DNA of 64,000 nucleotides from an uncultured Prevotella sp. (GCA_905234265.1 CAJOHJ010000006.1:1-64000); one strand, 5' to 3'. Positions 34,029-42,357 are shown, counted from the first letter of the stretch. Numbers and translations are program-made. The notes: a model not told the origin generated them from the letters alone.

Positions 34029-35285
34029 ATGGATATATTCGCGCAGACACCTATACAGTCGATACTGTTTCTAATCCTCTATGGCGTGACTGGAGTGATG
34101 CCGCTGTTTGCGGCCGTCTATCTGCTGCTGCGCCGGGGCAATGCCTTTGCGCCAGACATCACGCCTCCGGTGCGGCTGCGGCGTTGGGCTGCGTCGTTCT
34201 TTGCCATGTCAGCGCTGGGGCATGTGTGGTGGCTGCTTTTCTACTTCCGTTTCCGCAATTTCCATTCTGTAGACGACGTGCTTCATTCAGCATCCTATGT
34301 GGCGATTGTCGTGTTCGACTGCGTGGCGCTGCTGACCACGCTTGCCGGTACGCTGCTCTCCATGCTTCAGGACCGCAGGCGGCGCGTCTGGCCTGTCTTT
34401 GTGGCCCTGATTCCTTTTATGGCGTTGGGGGGCGTATGCATGGTCAAGCCCAGTCAGGCAATCATGTTCATTGCCTCTTTGTATATCCAGTTGCTCTATG
34501 TGCTGTTCACCGTCTATATGGTGTTTGCCGTCAGGGGCTACGGGCGTTGGCTGAACGACAACTATGCCGACTTGGAGAACAAGAAGGTGTGGCTGAGCCA
34601 GGTGGTGACGCTCGTCTGCCTGTTGCTGTTTATTCTTTATTTCCTCGTCGACTCCATCCTCTTCATGTATCTCATGCACTTCACCGAGATTGTGCTGTTC
34701 AGCCTCCTGTTGTGGCGTGTGGAGACGCTGCCGCAGTTGGACGGCATCCCGATGTCAGAGGCGTTGCCGCTGTCAGGTAGCATGGCAACGGAAGAGGCTG
34801 ACAGTGCATCGACTTCGAAGACGGCAGAAGCACCTGCTGTCTTAGCGAAGGCAGAAGCACCTGCAGTCTCAGCGATGGCACAAGCACCAGATGTTCCGCC
34901 CCAGAAGCAGCTGGCGTCGGCTACTCCCATCAATATCGACATCGACCAGATTGAGCAACAACTTAAAGAACACTGTGTGGCCACGCAACTCTATCTGCAG
35001 CACGATTTGACCCTTCAGGAGTTGGCCCAGACGATTGGCACCAACCGTTCGTATCTCAGCCTGTATTTCTCTCGTCAGGGCATCACCTATAATATATATA
35101 TAAACAACCTGCGTATTAACTACTTCATCAGCCGCTATCAGGAAGCCGCCAGGGCCGGACGGCCTGTCATCGCCCAGCAACTGGCCAGCGACAGCGGATA
35201 CCGCAGCTACAGCACCTTCAGCCTCGCCTTCAAGCAGCGCATGGGTCAGAGCGTGACGGCGTGGATGCGTGAAACGGGGGAGTAA
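34029..35285 (+). CDS. Membrane-anchored AraC-family transcriptional regulator 2
   Basis: The 418-residue paralogue of the protein at 18952 has the same N-terminal membrane domain (LRRWAASFF, LQDRRRRVWP, YGRWLNDNYADLENKKVW, LLWRVETL). The linker is longer and contains three near-copies of a 9-residue Ala/Pro unit (AEAPAVLAK, AEAPAVSAM, AQAPDVPPQ). The C-terminal AraC double helix-turn-helix is intact (LTLQELAQTIGTNRSYLSLYF, SDSGYRSYSTFSLAFKQRMG). The gene sits between outward-facing arrays A4 and A5, upstream of the DUF4421 gene and of a truncated paralogue, its likely targets. A hairpin at 35304 ends its transcript. The signal sensed is unknown. Confidence 0.85.
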   Translation: MDIFAQTPIQSILFLILYGVTGVMPLFAAVYLLLRRGNAFAPDITPPVRLRRWAASFFAMSALGHVWWLLFYFRFRNFHSVDDVLHSASYVAIVVFDCVALLTTLAGTLLSMLQDRRRRVWPVFVALIPFMALGGVCMVKPSQAIMFIASLYIQLLYVLFTVYMVFAVRGYGRWLNDNYADLENKKVWLSQVVTLVCLLLFILYFLVDSILFMYLMHFTEIVLFSLLLWRVETLPQLDGIPMSEALPLSGSMATEEADSASTSKTAEAPAVLAKAEAPAVSAMAQAPDVPPQKQLASATPINIDIDQIEQQLKEHCVATQLYLQHDLTLQELAQTIGTNRSYLSLYFSRQGITYNIYINNLRINYFISRYQEAARAGRPVIAQQLASDSGYRSYSTFSLAFKQRMGQSVTAWMRETGE

Positions 35286-35303
35286 CCACTCTGAAGAATT
35301 ATC

Positions 35304-35331
35304 CGCCGAGACTCCGAAAGGAGTTTCGGCG
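35304..35331 (+). terminator. Hairpin terminator after AraC-type regulator 2
   Basis: A 12-base stem CGCCGAGACTCC / GGAGTTTCGGCG (with G-T pairs) and a GAAA tetraloop are followed by ATTTTGTTTGTTGT. It lies 18 bases after the stop codon. Confidence 0.75.
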
Positions 35332-35392
35332 ATTTTGTTTGTTGTCATTCATGGTGATTCGTGGTGATTCGTGTTAAAGAAGAACGAATAAT

Positions 35393-35486
35393 GACTTTCA
35401 AAATTTACAAATTGGAGTTTCAAAATTTACAAAAACTGGAGGTGGCTTTCAAAATAGTAAAAACTTGTTTCAATATTTACAAAATC
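35393..35486 (+). promoter_or_regulatory. Array A5: 21-bp-spaced direct repeats upstream of the truncated AraC paralogue
   Basis: The array reads GACTTTCAAAATTTAC several times toward the gene at 35570 and ends with TACAAAATC at 35486, exactly 45 bases before TAATTTTG. It is roughly 80 percent alike to the reverse complement of array A4. Just upstream (35346-35375) is a short run of ATTCGTGGTG-type 9-10 base repeats. Confidence 0.68.
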
Positions 35487-35531
35487 TTTTGCGGCAGCCA
35501 ATTCTGGCGTGGCAGAATCGGAATTTTAAAG

Positions 35532-35539
35532 TAATTTTG
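35532..35539 (+). promoter_or_regulatory. Promoter -7 element of the truncated AraC paralogue
   Basis: TAATTTTG, 30 bases before the ATG. There is no -33 TTTG; the 45-base gap to array A5 matches the other array promoters. Confidence 0.6.
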
Positions 35540-35569
35540 AAGCTAATTTAACAGCTAAAACGACAGATA

Positions 35570-36319
35570 ATGTTCGAATATCAAGGACTGCAAGACATGA
35601 TTTTCGTGGCGCTCTACTGCGTGGCGGCGTTCTTCGCGCTGCTGGCAAGTGTGTATCTGCTCTGGCGACGGGGCAATGCGTTCATGCAGGAAGATGCGCC
35701 GGAGGGGCACGAGCCGATGAGGCTGGGGCTGAGGATTAGGTCGAGCCACGTACTCAGGCGGTGGACGGCAGCGTTCATGATAGCCATAGTGGGAAGCCAC
35801 GTGTGGTGGTATGTGATTGGTGTCTATTGGCTGGCCGACGACTGGCTGGTGCGCACCATCACGGTCATCCTGCTCGACTACGTGACGCTGGTGCCGCTTG
35901 TGACGGCCGTTCTGCTGGCGATGCTGCAAGACCGGCGGCGTCCGCTCTGGCCCTGGCTCGTAGCGGAGGTGCCGGTGGTGGCGGCTGGCGTGGTGGGCAT
36001 CGTGCGGCGCGACTGGTTCTGGGGCGACGTGGTGTCGCACTATTGTCAGTTGGCCGTCGTCACAGTCTTCGTCGTCTATTACATCCGTGCGCTGCGGCAG
36101 TACGGCCGCTGGCTGCTCGACAACTATGCCGACCTGGACCGCAAGGAGGTGTGGCAGAGCCTCTTGTTCGCGCTGGCGCTCTTCTTAGTCTACGGGCTGT
36201 ACACGTCGAACATGGGCGAAATGGCGCGTGAGTATCTTTCGCAGGTACTAACCCTGTTCATCGTCGCCTTCCTCCTTTGGCGCGTGGAGACGCTGCAGGA
36301 ACTGGAGGAAAGTGAATAG
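35570..36319 (+). CDS. AraC-regulator paralogue consisting only of the membrane domain
   Basis: The 249-residue protein is clearly related to the N-terminal halves of the two AraC-type proteins (LRRWTAAFM, LQDRRRPLWP, YGRWLLDNYADLDRKEVWQS, LLWRVETL). It stops after the last membrane segment (LQELEESE) and has no helix-turn-helix; none is found in any frame of the next 90 bases. It could be a decayed copy. It could also be a membrane partner that binds the same signal or forms mixed dimers with the full regulators and so limits them. It has its own array promoter, which favours a role. Confidence 0.8.
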   Translation: MFEYQGLQDMIFVALYCVAAFFALLASVYLLWRRGNAFMQEDAPEGHEPMRLGLRIRSSHVLRRWTAAFMIAIVGSHVWWYVIGVYWLADDWLVRTITVILLDYVTLVPLVTAVLLAMLQDRRRPLWPWLVAEVPVVAAGVVGIVRRDWFWGDVVSHYCQLAVVTVFVVYYIRALRQYGRWLLDNYADLDRKEVWQSLLFALALFLVYGLYTSNMGEMAREYLSQVLTLFIVAFLLWRVETLQELEESE

Positions 36320-36411
36320 CCGGAAAACTGGAGAATTGAAAATGAGAACAGGTTTAAGAAAAATGCAAAAGAAACGACATATTTACTAAATCAAAAACAG
36401 ACATCAACATT

Positions 36412-38811
36412 ATGAGAAAGATGAAGTTATGGGTACTCGCCGCCATCCTGACAATATGCGGCGCAATTAGCGTGCAGGCAGAGACCCTGCGCGGAACTGT
36501 GAAGGACGCTATCACTGGTGAACCGCTGATTGGAGCGACGGTGAAGATAGTGGAATTGCAGAATGTGGCTGCCGTTACTGACATGGACGGTAACTACAAG
36601 ATTACCATCAGCCAGGGCGGGCGTTTCACCATCGAGACCAACTACATCGGCTATGAGCCGAGCGTGATGAAGGAAATACTTGTCTCTGGTGCCAAGGAGG
36701 TTGTACTGGAAATTTCTCTTCGCGAAAACAACACAGAGCTTGCAGAAGTTGTGGTGAAGCCTCGCGTGAACAAGGAGGCGACGGTAAACCCAGCCGTGCT
36801 GACAGGTGGCGTGATGCTTTCTATGGAGGAGGCCAGCCGCTTTGCCGGCGGCTATAACGACCCTGCCCGTCTGGTGATGGCCTTTGCAGGCGTGTCGGGA
36901 GAGTCTGACGGTAGCGGACTGTCCGTTCATGGCAACGCCCCAGAGCGCATGCAGTACCGAATAGAGGGTGTGGAGGTCTTTACGCCTAACCACTTCAACG
37001 ACTGCTGGAATGCCGGCTACGGTCTGGTGAGTGCGCTGAACTCGAACGTCATCGGCAATTCGGACTTCTTTACTTCGACCTTCAATGCCAACTACAACAA
37101 CGCCCTGAGTGGCGTGTTCGACGTGAAGATGCGCCCTGGCAACAACTCCAAGCATGAGAACATCCTGCAGATAGGTACCGTGTCGGAGGAACTGACGCTC
37201 GAAGGCCCCATCTCGCGCAAGAACAACAGCAGCTACATCGTGAACTACCGCTACGGTTTTACGTCGCTCATGGATAATCTGAACCTCTTGGACACTGACG
37301 GTACGCACGTCGGCTTCCAGGACTTCTCCGTGAAGCTGAACTTCCCCACCAAGCGTGCCGGCACCTTCTCCCTGTTCGGCCTGGGAGCCTTCGATACCAC
37401 ATGGGATGAACGCATGAAAATCGAAGACACCCACTCTGCCTACGATGCCACCGACAACGATGCCAAGGTGATGCAGCTGCTGGCCGGCGTGTCTCACAAG
37501 ATACACTTCGGCAACAAGTGGACCTGGCGCACCACGGCGGCCTACAACATGCAGCACCTCAAGAGCGACATCTTCTACTATGGCTTGCAGCGCTCTAACA
37601 ACGTTCTCGTCCAGCCGCTGGCCTACGAGGAGCCAGAGCAGAAATATATCTTCAGCAATCAGAAGATGAACGAAGACCGTCTGGTGTTCAACACCGAGTT
37701 TTCGAAGCAGATCACATCTAATTGGCTCACCCAGTTTGGCGGTGAATACTCTCATCGCTTCTTCAACCTCGTCTATCAGTCGCACGACCAGCTCTATGAC
37801 ACCGTCAACCCCATGCAGGTGTGGACCAACATGAAGGACGACACGGGTCTGGCCAGTGCGTTCTGGCAGAACCTGCTTACGCTGAGCGACAAGTTCAGCG
37901 TGTCGCTGGGCGTGGCCGCCAACTACTTCCTGCTTTCGAAGGACTTCTCTGTTGAACCACGTGCCAGCATGAAGTGGCAGCCCTACGAAGGCGGTAGCAT
38001 CTCGCTGGGCTATGGCCTGCACTCGATGGTAGAGAAGCTCGATGCCTACTTCTATCGCGACGCTGCCGGACAGTTGATTAACAAAGAACTCGGACTGACA
38101 AAGGCTCACCACCTGCAGTTTTCTTTCTCGCATAAGTTCAACGACAACCTCAATCTGCGCCTGAACGCCTTCTATCAGTATGGCTTCGACACGCCTGTGG
38201 GAACAAATGGCAGCACATACTGCGTGACCAACCGGCTCTTTGCCTATACCGACGAGCCGCTGGTAAGCAAGGGCAACACCCGTAACTACGGCGGCGACAT
38301 CACCCTGGAACACTACATGAGCCACGGCTTCTTCGGCCAGACCAACTTCTCGCTCTATAAGTCGGAGTATCGCGGTGAGGACAAGGTATGGCGTAACCAG
38401 CTCTACGACCGCGGATTTATGTTCAAGATTTTGGGTGGTAAGGAATGGATGATAGGCAAGAACGTACTCAACGTCAGTGCCAAGTACTCCATCCAGGGCG
38501 GTCTGCGCTATACGCCTATCGACGTAGCCCAGATGCGGTCCAACGTCGCTGCAGGCATCATCGACGAGAACCCTATATATAAGGACAACGAGGCCTTCTC
38601 ACAGCGCTTCGATCCGACGGGAGTCGTCGACCTCACCGTTAGCTATAAGTTCAACAAGCGCAAGGTGAGCCACACCATCGCCTTCGAAGGCCTGAACATC
38701 TTCGGCGCCAAAGCTCCGCTGTGCCAGCGCTTCGACCTCGGCACCATGGACGTGCGCACCGACAAGTCCGGCATCTCCCTGCCAAACGTGTTCTACCGAT
38801 TAGATTTCTAA
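36412..38811 (+). CDS. TonB-dependent outer-membrane receptor
   Basis: The 799-residue protein has signal MRKMKLWVLAAILTICG, the same cassette as the lipoproteins but cleaved after VQA instead of lipidated. Residues about 25-110 form a carboxypeptidase-regulatory-like beta domain (LRGTVKDAITGEPLIGATV). A plug domain follows (ARLVMAFAGVSGESDGSGLS), then a 22-strand-type barrel ending in PNVFYRLDF. It is shorter than SusC proteins and has no SusD neighbour, so it is more like receptors for metals, vitamins or peptides; the ligand cannot be told. No TAnnTTTG element is evident in the 92 bases upstream, so it may be read from the gene before it. Confidence 0.85.
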   Translation: MRKMKLWVLAAILTICGAISVQAETLRGTVKDAITGEPLIGATVKIVELQNVAAVTDMDGNYKITISQGGRFTIETNYIGYEPSVMKEILVSGAKEVVLEISLRENNTELAEVVVKPRVNKEATVNPAVLTGGVMLSMEEASRFAGGYNDPARLVMAFAGVSGESDGSGLSVHGNAPERMQYRIEGVEVFTPNHFNDCWNAGYGLVSALNSNVIGNSDFFTSTFNANYNNALSGVFDVKMRPGNNSKHENILQIGTVSEELTLEGPISRKNNSSYIVNYRYGFTSLMDNLNLLDTDGTHVGFQDFSVKLNFPTKRAGTFSLFGLGAFDTTWDERMKIEDTHSAYDATDNDAKVMQLLAGVSHKIHFGNKWTWRTTAAYNMQHLKSDIFYYGLQRSNNVLVQPLAYEEPEQKYIFSNQKMNEDRLVFNTEFSKQITSNWLTQFGGEYSHRFFNLVYQSHDQLYDTVNPMQVWTNMKDDTGLASAFWQNLLTLSDKFSVSLGVAANYFLLSKDFSVEPRASMKWQPYEGGSISLGYGLHSMVEKLDAYFYRDAAGQLINKELGLTKAHHLQFSFSHKFNDNLNLRLNAFYQYGFDTPVGTNGSTYCVTNRLFAYTDEPLVSKGNTRNYGGDITLEHYMSHGFFGQTNFSLYKSEYRGEDKVWRNQLYDRGFMFKILGGKEWMIGKNVLNVSAKYSIQGGLRYTPIDVAQMRSNVAAGIIDENPIYKDNEAFSQRFDPTGVVDLTVSYKFNKRKVSHTIAFEGLNIFGAKAPLCQRFDLGTMDVRTDKSGISLPNVFYRLDF

Positions 38812-38839
38812 AGCAATAGACAAACAGCAATGAAAAGAA

Positions 38840-38921
38840 AATTATCTCACAGAGATAAAAAATTATCTTCGTAAGATAATTTCGTAACATGCAGAGATAA
38901 TTTTTTTTCTCTGCATGTTAT
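38840..38921. repeat. Array B1: AGATAATTTCGTAA-type intergenic repeats with hairpins
   Basis: The array holds a perfect 10-base inverted repeat AAATTATCTT / AAGATAATTT (38860-38882) and an 11-base stem AACATGCAGAG / CTCTGCATGTT (38886-38919) followed by ATTTTTT. It lies between convergent genes and may act as a terminator for both. The same repeat family occurs at 47722 and 56538. Confidence 0.7.
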
Positions 38922-38951
38922 TTTTTCGGTGTAAATGTTGAGGCTGGAATT

Positions 38952-39995
38952 CTATGCCTTCCTGATGGCGTGCCAGAAGCGGGTCACCTGGCCTGCAAGG
39001 CTTTTGTCCATGTTGTCTATGAAGGCGTCGAGCAGGCGCGTCTTCCCTGCGAGGGGCGTCACGTCGTAGTCGCTGATGGCGGCAGGTATCAGTGCGCTGT
39101 GGCCTTCGCGGAGCGTTATCTCGTCGCCGGTTTCGCGGATGCGAACGGTGCAGTCGCCCTCCATGCACATGGTGATGATGAAGCTGTCGTATTTTGTCAG
39201 GTTGCGGTGGAACTGCTCGGTGATTTCCATCACGCGTACGTCGAAGTAGGGAGTGTCTATTATCTGTATGGCACGGTTGCTGGTCTCGCTGTATTCCGTT
39301 CGGTAGTTCTGCTCCACGTGGTAGTCCAGAGCCTGTGCTGCCAGCTTGGTGTGCAGCTCGCGCGGCTTGCCGTCCATGCCAGGGCGGTTGTAGTCGAAGA
39401 TGCGGTAGGTGACGTCCGACGACTGCTGCACCTCTGCGAGCATGATGCCTCCGCAGATGGCATGCACGCGGCCTGCCGGTATGTAGAAGACGTCGCCGGC
39501 CTTTACGGGGTGGCTGGCCAGCACGTCGGTGATGGTGCCTTCGGCAATGCGCCGCTCGTATTCGTAGGGGGTTATCGTCTGCCTGAAGCCTGCGTAGAGG
39601 TGGCTGCCAGGCGCGGCCTTGATGACGTACCACATCTCCGACTTGCCCATCTTGCCATGCTCGCGCTGTGCCATTTCGTCGTCGGGATGCACCTGTATGC
39701 TCAGGTCGCGCTTGGCGTCGATGAATTTCACCAGCAGGGGCAGCTTGCCGCCGTATTTCTCGCAGACCGCCCTGCCCAGTATTTCCTCCGGGGCTTCGCT
39801 GATGACGTCGGTCAGCTGCCTGCCGGCCATGGGGCCGTTGCTGACTATGCTGACGCTCGACGGCACGGCACTCACTTCCCAGCTCTCGCCGACAGGCTCG
39901 TCGGTGGCCGGCATGCCCTTGAAGGGGCGCAGCTGCTGTCCGCCCCACACCACTGTGTGCAGGTTTGGCTCGAAAAGGAGTGGGTATAATTTCAT
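38952..39995 (-). CDS. manA: Mannose-6-phosphate isomerase, class I
   Basis: The 347-residue cytoplasmic enzyme interconverts mannose 6-phosphate and fructose 6-phosphate. The start at MKLYPLLFEPNLHTVVWGG (39995) fits the TACCTTTG promoter 32 bases upstream; the longer frame would cross that promoter. Zinc-site and family motifs are visible: LSIQVHPDDEMA, GDVFYIPAGRVHAICGGIML, and DVTYRIFDYNRPG. The C-terminal half is the second cupin domain. It stands alone, divergent from argB. Confidence 0.9.
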   Translation of the reverse strand: MKLYPLLFEPNLHTVVWGGQQLRPFKGMPATDEPVGESWEVSAVPSSVSIVSNGPMAGRQLTDVISEAPEEILGRAVCEKYGGKLPLLVKFIDAKRDLSIQVHPDDEMAQREHGKMGKSEMWYVIKAAPGSHLYAGFRQTITPYEYERRIAEGTITDVLASHPVKAGDVFYIPAGRVHAICGGIMLAEVQQSSDVTYRIFDYNRPGMDGKPRELHTKLAAQALDYHVEQNYRTEYSETSNRAIQIIDTPYFDVRVMEITEQFHRNLTKYDSFIITMCMEGDCTVRIRETGDEITLREGHSALIPAAISDYDVTPLAGKTRLLDAFIDNMDKSLAGQVTRFWHAIRKA

Positions 39996-40026
39996 GGCGA
40001 TGGGCTTTTTGGGTGTGTTTACACGG

Positions 40027-40034
40027 CAAAGGTA
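40027..40034 (-). promoter_or_regulatory. Promoter -7 element of manA
   Basis: The minus strand reads TACCTTTG. A clear -33 element is not seen. Confidence 0.55.
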
Positions 40035-40143
40035 GTGTTTTTTTTGTGACTCCGTGTTGTTTTTCCGAGAAATGTTCAAAAAAATCGTATTGCCGCGCAG
40101 AGTTAAAGATTGTAAATCGGATAATGGTCTCGGCGAAAATAAG

Positions 40144-40151
40144 TAATTTTG
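40144..40151 (+). promoter_or_regulatory. Promoter -7 element of argB
   Basis: TAATTTTG, 55 bases upstream of the argB ATG. No strong -33 match. Confidence 0.5.
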
Positions 40152-40206
40152 CTTACTGCCATATATATAATAATAATGTGTAACCAAGAAAAGTGTTAAT
40201 ATAGAG

Positions 40207-40983
40207 ATGAAAGAGAAACTGACTGTAGTGAAAGTGGGCGGTGCCGTGGTGGAAGACGAAGACCAGCTGTCGGCACTGCTTGTCAACTTTGCCGCCCTTG
40301 AGGGGCGCAAGGTGCTTGTGCATGGCGGCGGCCGCAAGGCTACGAAGATTGCCGAGCGGCTGGGCGTGGAGACGCAGATGGTGCAGGGGCGCCGCATTAC
40401 CGACGGCCCCATGCTGGAAGTGGTGACGATGGTCTATGGCGGACTGGTCAACAAGCAGCTGGTGGCCCGTCTGCAGTCTGCCGGTGTCAATGCCATCGGG
40501 CTGACAGGTGCCGACGCCGATGCCATACGCTCCCACCGCCGGCCGGTGAAGGATGGCGTCGACTTCGGCTTCGTAGGCGATGTCGACACCGTCAACGGCG
40601 AAATGCTTGCCGGTCTTGTCGGAAAAGGCATCGTGCCGGTGATGGCTCCGCTGGCGCACGACGGACAGGGCAACATTCTGAACACCAATGCCGACACCAT
40701 CGCCTCGGAAACTGCCAAGGCTCTGGCGGACTACTTCGACGTAACGCTCATCTTCTCGTTCGAGAAGAAGGGCGTGCTGAGCAATCCCGCCGACGACGAC
40801 TCCGTGATAGACACCATCACGCGTGCCGACTTTGAGCGCTACAAGGCCGACGGAACCATCAGCGGCGGCATGCTGCCGAAGATTGAAAATGCCCTGCGTG
40901 CCATCGATGCAGGCGTCGGAAAAGTAGTCATCACCCTTGCCACAGCCATCGACGGCGAACATGGGACGAAGATAGTGGGATGA
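40207..40983 (+). CDS. argB: Acetylglutamate kinase
   Basis: The 258-residue amino-acid kinase phosphorylates N-acetylglutamate (or N-succinylglutamate/acetylated intermediates in some Bacteroidetes) in arginine synthesis. Motifs are the N-terminal KVGGAVVEDE, the glycine-rich VLVHGGGRKATKIAERLG, GLTGADADAI, NTNADTIASETA and SGGMLPKIENALRAID. Length and motif order match the family. It is followed 111 bases later by an ECF sigma gene with its own promoter, so the two are probably not one operon. Confidence 0.92.
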   Translation: MKEKLTVVKVGGAVVEDEDQLSALLVNFAALEGRKVLVHGGGRKATKIAERLGVETQMVQGRRITDGPMLEVVTMVYGGLVNKQLVARLQSAGVNAIGLTGADADAIRSHRRPVKDGVDFGFVGDVDTVNGEMLAGLVGKGIVPVMAPLAHDGQGNILNTNADTIASETAKALADYFDVTLIFSFEKKGVLSNPADDDSVIDTITRADFERYKADGTISGGMLPKIENALRAIDAGVGKVVITLATAIDGEHGTKIVG

Positions 40984-41054
40984 CCGGAAACGGCCGATGC
41001 CAGCGCAAGTGAGACGGCAAAAAAACAAAAAGACAAAAAAATCCGACATTCGCT

Positions 41055-41079
41055 GTAACTTTCCCAATTTCTGAACGTC
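41055..41079 (+). promoter_or_regulatory. ECF-sigma-type promoter in front of the sigma gene
   Basis: GTAAC at 41055-41059 and CGTC at 41076-41079 are separated by 16 bases. AAC at -35 and CGT at -10 with a 16-17 base spacer is the common ECF promoter pattern. This suggests that the sigma factor reads its own operon. Confidence 0.5.
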
Positions 41080-41094
41080 AACAATTATAGAGAG

Positions 41095-41610
41095 GTGAAA
41101 AACATCAGCTTCAAGACCGACGTGCTGCCGCTGAAGAACGAACTCTTCAGGCTGGCCCTCCGCATTACCGGCAACCGTGCCGACGCTGAGGACGTGGTGC
41201 AGGAGACTATGTTGAAGGTGTGGAGTCGCCGCGAGCAATGGCTGCAGATAGATTCGATAACCGCGTTCTGCCTGACCGTATGCCGTAACCTCTCGCTCGA
41301 CAAGATCAGACGCATGGACAGCCAGACGCTTGGCATTGAAGGCACCGGCGAGACCGCCGACAGCGCATACACTGCCAACCCGGAGCGAATGACGGTCGAC
41401 AGAGACAGAGTGGCACTGGTGAGAAGGCTCATAGCACAGCTGCCCGAGAAGCAGCGCACGGCAATGCAGATGCGCGACGTGGACGGCAAGAGCTATCGCG
41501 ACATCGCCGAGGTGATGGGCATCAGCGAAGAGCAGGTGAAGGTCAGCATCTTCCGCGCACGCCAGACTGTCAGGAAAGAATATAGAAAATACGAAGAATA
41601 TGGACTATAA
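41095..41610 (+). CDS. ECF-type RNA polymerase sigma factor
   Basis: The 171-residue protein starts with GTG. Region 2 is RLALRITGNRADAEDVVQET, the usual core-binding and -10 contact region. Region 4 is LPEKQRTAMQMRDVDGKSYR followed by DIAEVMGISEEQVKVS, a helix-turn-helix for the -35 element. The gene overlaps the next one by 11 bases, the typical sigma/anti-sigma arrangement. Targets beyond its own promoter cannot be seen here. Confidence 0.9.
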   Translation: MKNISFKTDVLPLKNELFRLALRITGNRADAEDVVQETMLKVWSRREQWLQIDSITAFCLTVCRNLSLDKIRRMDSQTLGIEGTGETADSAYTANPERMTVDRDRVALVRRLIAQLPEKQRTAMQMRDVDGKSYRDIAEVMGISEEQVKVSIFRARQTVRKEYRKYEEYGL

Positions 41611-42103
41611 ATACATAGAGCAACTCTTAGACAGGTATTTCGAGGGTGTTACAACCTCCGAAGAGGAGAATATTCTCCGCACCTTCTTCAGCCAGAAGGA
41701 CATTCCTGCAAGCGTGCGCCAGTGGCAGCCTCTGTTTGTCGCTGACGACAGCGAGGAGATGCTTGGCGACGACTTCGATGAACGCATCCTGTCGCTCATC
41801 GGCGACGCCGACGACGATGCCGCGCAGAAGTCTGCCGACAGCGTGGCCGTGGCACGCGTGGTGCCGCTTCGCGAGCGGCTGGCCCCACTCTTCAAGGCTG
41901 CCGCCGTCGTGGCCATAGTGCTTACCATCGGCGGTGCACTGCAGGCGCCATGGGACAGCAGCTGGAACACTCCGGCCGACTATGCCGCCATTTCGCGCGA
42001 CATCGACACCGTGGCCGCCGTGCAGCCCATACAGGCGGAGAACATCAACGATGCCGCCGCCGACAGCACTTTCCGGCCGACAGCCGTACTGCCGAAGGAC
42101 TGA
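41600..42103 (+). CDS. Putative membrane-bound anti-sigma factor
   Basis: The 167-residue protein starts with MDYKYIEQLLDRYFEGVTTS, an N-terminal cytoplasmic helical segment of the kind that binds ECF sigma factors. One membrane helix is at about residues 98-113 (AAAVVAIVLTIGGAL), and a short periplasmic tail rich in Ala/Asp follows. It overlaps the sigma gene, so translation is probably coupled. No zinc-binding HxxxCxxC is visible. The role is inferred from context and topology. Confidence 0.72.
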   Translation: MDYKYIEQLLDRYFEGVTTSEEENILRTFFSQKDIPASVRQWQPLFVADDSEEMLGDDFDERILSLIGDADDDAAQKSADSVAVARVVPLRERLAPLFKAAAVVAIVLTIGGALQAPWDSSWNTPADYAAISRDIDTVAAVQPIQAENINDAAADSTFRPTAVLPKD

Positions 42104-42288
42104 TGCAGGAAAACAACAACGACAAAACAATCTTTCTCTGTTAAAACATACATTCTAACATTAAAACGCTAAAAGAAGCTGTGAAGCCTCGAAAAAGCAT
42201 TAAAAACCTCGACCCAAACAAAAATTATTATCTGTGATAATACGGTCGGTTTCTCTCTAATTTTTTCAAAACATACTAACGTTTGTCG

Positions 42289-42326
42289 GACTGCTCTCTG
42301 AAAGTTCAGGGGGCAGTCTCTTTTTT
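42289..42326 (+). terminator. Intrinsic terminator downstream of the sigma/anti-sigma operon
   Basis: Stem GACTGC...GCAGTC (42289-42294 with 42313-42318), with extra pairing TCTGA/TTCAG inside, is followed by TCTTTTTTG. The rest of the 42,104-42,357 gap holds nothing recognisable. Confidence 0.7.
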
Positions 42327-42357
42327 GCGCGTGCAGTGGGATGGGGTAGGCGAGGCT

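Noticed and set aside
36427..38325. 632-residue minus-strand open frame
   Set aside because: It lies opposite the TonB-dependent receptor, which has full domain support. No protein family is recognisable in the antisense frame.
38840..38921. Array B1 as a family A operator
   Set aside because: The core sequence differs (AGATAATTT against ATTTTGAAAG), the site lies between gene ends, and there is no TAnnTTTG element at 45 bases.
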